Position numbers and translations under genes: made by a program. A stretch of DNA of 64,000 nt, taken from assembly GCF_032248695.1 (NCBI RefSeq), contig NZ_JAVHXC010000002.1:124001-188000 (forward strand), given 5' to 3'. Shown here piece by piece: positions 61,404 through 64,000 of this stretch (position 1 is the first letter of the stretch; the number at the start of each line of letters is the position of its first letter). Below the pieces are notes generated by a model. The model had not been told where the DNA came from, did not search any database, and saw nothing but the letters and a program-made list of their open reading frames with translations. This DNA comes from Dietzia sp032248695 (GTDB lineage Bacteria; Actinomycetota; Actinomycetes; Mycobacteriales; Mycobacteriaceae).

Positions 61404-62923
61404 CGCGTGACGTCCGGACGCAGTGCGGCCGTCGAGCGGGCCCGCCACGCCGAGCGCCACACCCCGACGCCGTATGCCAGGTCGTCCAGGCGGTGGACCA
61501 CGACGTGCCCGATCGGCTCGTCCACCGGCCATCGCCCCGGCTCGCGCGCGTCCCACCAGTGCCACAGTCCCTCCGCCACGGCCGCGAGCGCCACGCGGCG
61601 CCGCACTCCCCTCGCGACGGCCGACCGCGAGCGGGCGGTGAGGAGCAGCGCCATTGCGGTGAGCGGCCAATACGGACGTAGTAACGCCTGAGGGAGCTGC
61701 CGGATCGAGGCGCCCGCGCCACGTCCCACGAGCACGGCCGCCGCCCGTCCGTCCCCGGTCAGCGCACGCGTGCGCCACCACGCCCTGGTCACCGCCGCCG
61801 CGGTGATCACCGCGCCGACCGGCCCGCCGGACCACGCACCCACCGCCACGGCGAGGGACCACGGGGCGGCGACGGCGGGCGCCACGTCGGCGCCGTGCCG
61901 CTCCGCCAGAGGGGCGGCTCCACGCCCGTAGAAGGCCCGGCGCACCAGCACGTCGCGTAGGCCGGTGCGGTGACGGTGCGCGACGCGCGCGGCGGGCTCG
62001 TACCGGATCCGCCCGCCCGCCTCGTCGAGCCGCCAGCACAGGTCCACGTCCTCGGCGACGTGCATGCGCTCGTCGAACGGGCCCCGTCCCCCGCCGTCGG
62101 GGACGGGCGGCAGGCGGTCGGGGCGGACCGCGAGCGCGGCGCTGGGCACGTACGCCACGCGGGTGCGCGGCCTCACCCGGGCCGGTTCGGGGCCCATGTC
62201 AAGGGCGGAGCGTGCGGTCTCGTGACCGCGCACCCAGAACCGGCCGGGCTCGGCGGCGACCACGCGGGGCGCCACCGCCGCGACCTGTGGGTCGTCGAGG
62301 CGCGCGAGGAGGACGTCGAGCCACCCCGGCAGCGGGACGACGTCCGCGTCGAGGTACACCACCACCTCCGCCCCGGCCGCGACCGCCGCCGCCGTGCCGG
62401 TGTTGCGCGCGGCCGCGGGCCCACGGGAGGTCTCGTTGCGCAGGACGGTGACGGGCGCGTCCGCGCCCCCGGGGGCCGCGGTGGGATCCGGCGCGGTGGG
62501 GTGCGGCGCGGTGGGATCCGGTGCGGTGGGGACCGTCGGCGTGTCCAGGGGCACGGTCGAGCCGTCGTCGACGACGACGAGGTGGGCACCCCGGGCGAGT
62601 TCGGGCGCTAGGGCGTGCGCGAGGGCCGCGACCCCGTCGGCGTCGTCCCGGACGGGGACCACCACGGCGACCCCGTGCAGCGGGCGGTCCGCGGTCACCG
62701 GGCCGGCGGGATGCGCCATCCCCCGGTCGGTGAGGGCGCGGGCCAGCGCGGCGCCGGCGGCCGTGTCCGTGGGGATCACCCGGCCGCCGTCGAGCAGGCC
62801 CGCCACGGACGGCGCGGGCGTGATGAGGGTGACCGGGTCACCGCCCAGGACCTTCACGACCCCGCCGCGGCGCAGGATCCGCGTGCGGGGGTCGAGCACC
62901 ACGTGGGGACGGGTGGACGTCAC
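61400..62923 (-). CDS. mftF: MftF, mycofactocin oligosaccharyl glycosyltransferase
   Basis: A 507-residue family-2 glycosyltransferase that builds the glucose chain on premycofactocin. GT-A motifs: LHGVAVVVPVRDDADGV, DDGS near residue 145, RGPAAARNTG, YLDADVVPLPGW (DxD), and EDVDLCWRLDEAGG. C-terminal helices follow. A tandem pentapeptide insert (TAPDP/TAPHP/TAPDP) splits the GT domain after DDGS. GTG at 62923 overlaps the mftE stop by 4 nt; a longer in-frame reading to 63223 overlaps mftE and was rejected. Confidence 0.9.
   Translation of the reverse strand: MTSTRPHVVLDPRTRILRRGGVVKVLGGDPVTLITPAPSVAGLLDGGRVIPTDTAAGAALARALTDRGMAHPAGPVTADRPLHGVAVVVPVRDDADGVAALAHALAPELARGAHLVVVDDGSTVPLDTPTVPTAPDPTAPHPTAPDPTAAPGGADAPVTVLRNETSRGPAAARNTGTAAAVAAGAEVVVYLDADVVPLPGWLDVLLARLDDPQVAAVAPRVVAAEPGRFWVRGHETARSALDMGPEPARVRPRTRVAYVPSAALAVRPDRLPPVPDGGGRGPFDERMHVAEDVDLCWRLDEAGGRIRYEPAARVAHRHRTGLRDVLVRRAFYGRGAAPLAERHGADVAPAVAAPWSLAVAVGAWSGGPVGAVITAAAVTRAWWRTRALTGDGRAAAVLVGRGAGASIRQLPQALLRPYWPLTAMALLLTARSRSAVARGVRRRVALAAVAEGLWHWWDAREPGRWPVDEPIGHVVVHRLDDLAYGVGVWRSAWRARSTAALRPDVTR
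62481..62540. repeat. 15-bp tandem repeats inside mftF
   Basis: Four consecutive 15-bp units (GTGGGATCCGGCGCG, GTGGGGTGCGGCGCG, GTGGGATCCGGTGCG and a diverged fourth) encode repeats of a TAPDP-like pentapeptide. In frame, so they change the loop length of the enzyme, not the reading. Confidence 0.85.
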
Positions 62924-63615
62924 CGCAGCATCCCGTCGTCTCCCGGCCGCCACCGGTCGACGCGCGAGCGGGCGTCGGCGGTGAGCAGGTCCCACAGCCG
63001 TTCCCCCTCCGCGGCCGAGGCGGTGGTGGGGTCGCCGAGCACGCCGGAGGGGCTCACGGCGGCCACGCCGCCCTCCCGCATGGCGGGCAGGATCCGCGGC
63101 AGCGGCAGGACACAGCCGCGGGCGGCGAGCTCGGGGCGCACGCGGCCCGGGTGCAGGTGCAGCATCAGCGAGGTCTCGGCGTGGCCGGCGTGGGTGTCGC
63201 GGTCGTCCTCGGCCGTCCGGCACGACAGCCAGGCGGCGTCACGCCCCTCGTGGCGCAGTCGCGGGACGGCGCGGCGCAGGGCGTCGACGTTGCCTCCGTG
63301 CCCGTTCACCACGAGAAGGCGCCCCGCCCACGACGAAACGGACCTGCCCAACTCGAGGAGCGTCTCGGCGAGCGCCGCCGTCCCGATGGAGACGGTCCCG
63401 GGGAACGACTGGTGCTCCCCGCTCGAGCCGTAGGCCAGGGCGGGGAGCACGCGGGCGGGCACGCCGGCCGGCGGGGCGACGACGACGGCGTGTGCCGCGG
63501 CCTCGGCGAGGAGGGTGTCCGTCTCCGGCGGCAGGTGCGGGCCGTGTTGCTCCGTCGCCCCGAGCGGCAGCACGGCGAGCACGCCGACACCCGGCCCGCC
63601 GTCCGCGCCCGTCAT
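62920..63615 (-). CDS. mftE: MftE, creatininase-family peptidase of mycofactocin synthesis
   Basis: A 231-residue metallopeptidase that releases the dipeptide precursor from the MftA peptide. The metal-ligand string LPLGATEQHGPHLPPETDT (Glu, His, Asp) is at about 17-35, followed by VVNGHGGNVDAL with the second His, and HAGHAETSLML with a Glu. Full length. Begins 6 nt after the SDR gene stop and overlaps mftF. Confidence 0.93.
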   Translation of the reverse strand: MTGADGGPGVGVLAVLPLGATEQHGPHLPPETDTLLAEAAAHAVVVAPPAGVPARVLPALAYGSSGEHQSFPGTVSIGTAALAETLLELGRSVSSWAGRLLVVNGHGGNVDALRRAVPRLRHEGRDAAWLSCRTAEDDRDTHAGHAETSLMLHLHPGRVRPELAARGCVLPLPRILPAMREGGVAAVSPSGVLGDPTTASAAEGERLWDLLTADARSRVDRWRPGDDGMLR

Positions 63616-63621
63616 CCCCGG

Positions 63622-64000
63622 TCAGACCTTGATCGCGCCCATGTCGACGGTGAAGGTCGAGGCCGTGATCGTGCGCGAGGCGTCCGAGGCCAGGAACATC
63701 ACCGAGTCCGAGATGTCGTCGGTGCTGGCCATGCCCATGCCCAGGATCGGCGTGAAGTGCGGGAGGAACTGCGGCATGTTGTTGAAGACGTCGAGCGCAT
63801 CGGGGTCCTCGGCGCCCATCGGCGTCTGCACACCGTACGGATGGATCGTGTTGACCCGGATGCCGTGCTCACCGAGCTCCTTGGCGGCGGTCTGCGCGAG
63901 CCCCACCACGCCGTACTTGGACGCCGAGTACGGGGACTGCACCGGCATCGCCTTGAGACCGGCCACCGAGCTGACCAGGATGATCGAGCCACCGTTGCCC
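63622..64000 (-). CDS. Mycofactocin-coupled SDR dehydrogenase (3' part)
   Basis: The 3' portion of a short-chain dehydrogenase running off the right edge (about 126 codons in the window). Seen: the catalytic Ser in ILVSSVAGLK, Tyr-x3-Lys in YSASKYGVVGLAQTAAKELG, VNTIHPYGVQTPM, and the C-terminal TASTFTVDMGAIKV. These fit the mycofactocin-coupled SDR family (TIGR03971), which keeps its NAD(H) bound. It lies 6 nt before mftE on the same strand. Confidence 0.88.
   Translation of the reverse strand, partial: GNGGSIILVSSVAGLKAMPVQSPYSASKYGVVGLAQTAAKELGEHGIRVNTIHPYGVQTPMGAEDPDALDVFNNMPQFLPHFTPILGMGMASTDDISDSVMFLASDASRTITASTFTVDMGAIKV

Noticed and set aside
62924..63223. N-terminal extension of the mftF frame
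   Set aside because: It overlaps mftE in another frame. The overlap GTGA at 62920-62923 gives the natural start and a family-like N-terminus.

Overview
The window is a GC-rich (about 70%) actinobacterial chromosome segment with tightly packed genes, many GTG starts and many 1-4 nt stop/start overlaps. Gene content and order point to the mycolic-acid bacteria (Mycobacteriales). Several blocks match Mycobacterium tuberculosis gene order as I remember it: ruc/mscL/moaB2/pepD/mprB/mprA (Rv0981-Rv0992c); the zinc-independent ribosomal protein group (Rv2055c-Rv2058c); the leucine/itaconate group (Rv2498c-Rv2505c); nei/SDR/pgi/chorismate mutase/uvrD1/M23/sucCD/perM/purN/purH (Rv0944-Rv0957); lhr/nei2; thyA/dfrA; and part of a mycofactocin locus. 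A DUF222/HNH gene and the base composition would suit Dietzia or a relative, but the genus is an inference. No mobile elements, tRNA, rRNA or CRISPR arrays were recognised.

Layout. 0-2 kb: end of a probable 5-FTHF cyclo-ligase, a CIRCE element, the redox chaperone ruc, a SAF-like secreted protein and mscL. 2-6.2 kb: cell-envelope stress operon mprA-mprB and pepD-moaB2-small protein. 6.4-8.3 kb: divergent ribosomal protein operons rpmE-rpmF and rpmB-rpmG-rpsN-rpsR, all cysteine-poor (zinc-free) types. 8.4-19.6 kb: an AEC transporter, then a large minus-strand catabolic operon (accD1-accA1-fadE19-maoC-citE-fadD35-scoA-scoB-CPBP protease) preceded by a clear operator-like palindrome. 19.6-21.3 kb: a repeat-bearing intergenic region and two convergent genes (a double DUF1540 cysteine-rich protein and a DUF2470 protein), each with a DtxR/IdeR-like iron box. 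21.3-28.1 kb: an amidase, an Lrp/AsnC regulator divergent from a giant fused indolepyruvate oxidoreductase, and a TetR regulator.

28-44 kb: purH-purN-perM-sucD-sucC on the minus strand, an M23 peptidase, a TetR/FAD-oxidoreductase divergent pair with an operator, uvrD1, an AGCS symporter, chorismate mutase, a DUF5701 protein and pgi. 44-56 kb: a DUF222/HNH protein behind a LexA-like box, a minus-strand CDF transporter-nei2-SDR operon, the large helicase lhr, cysQ-like, thyA and dfrA. 56-64 kb: a DUF1707 protein, a frameshifted DUF302 gene, and a mycofactocin neighbourhood: SDR-mftE-mftF-mftG in near-overlapping order, followed by an alpha/beta hydrolase, thioredoxin and a zinc-type alcohol dehydrogenase of the NDMA-dependent kind. 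Three copies of a GAACGTGTTC palindrome sit in front of the dehydrogenase and the hydrolase and probably tie these genes into one regulon. mftA-D and any mftR would lie beyond the right edge.

The most interesting leads are the shared palindrome of the mycofactocin region, the iron-box pair DUF1540/DUF2470, the leucine operon operator, and the predicted Crp-, LexA- and HrcA-type sites. All regulatory calls are by eye from sequence and are inferences.
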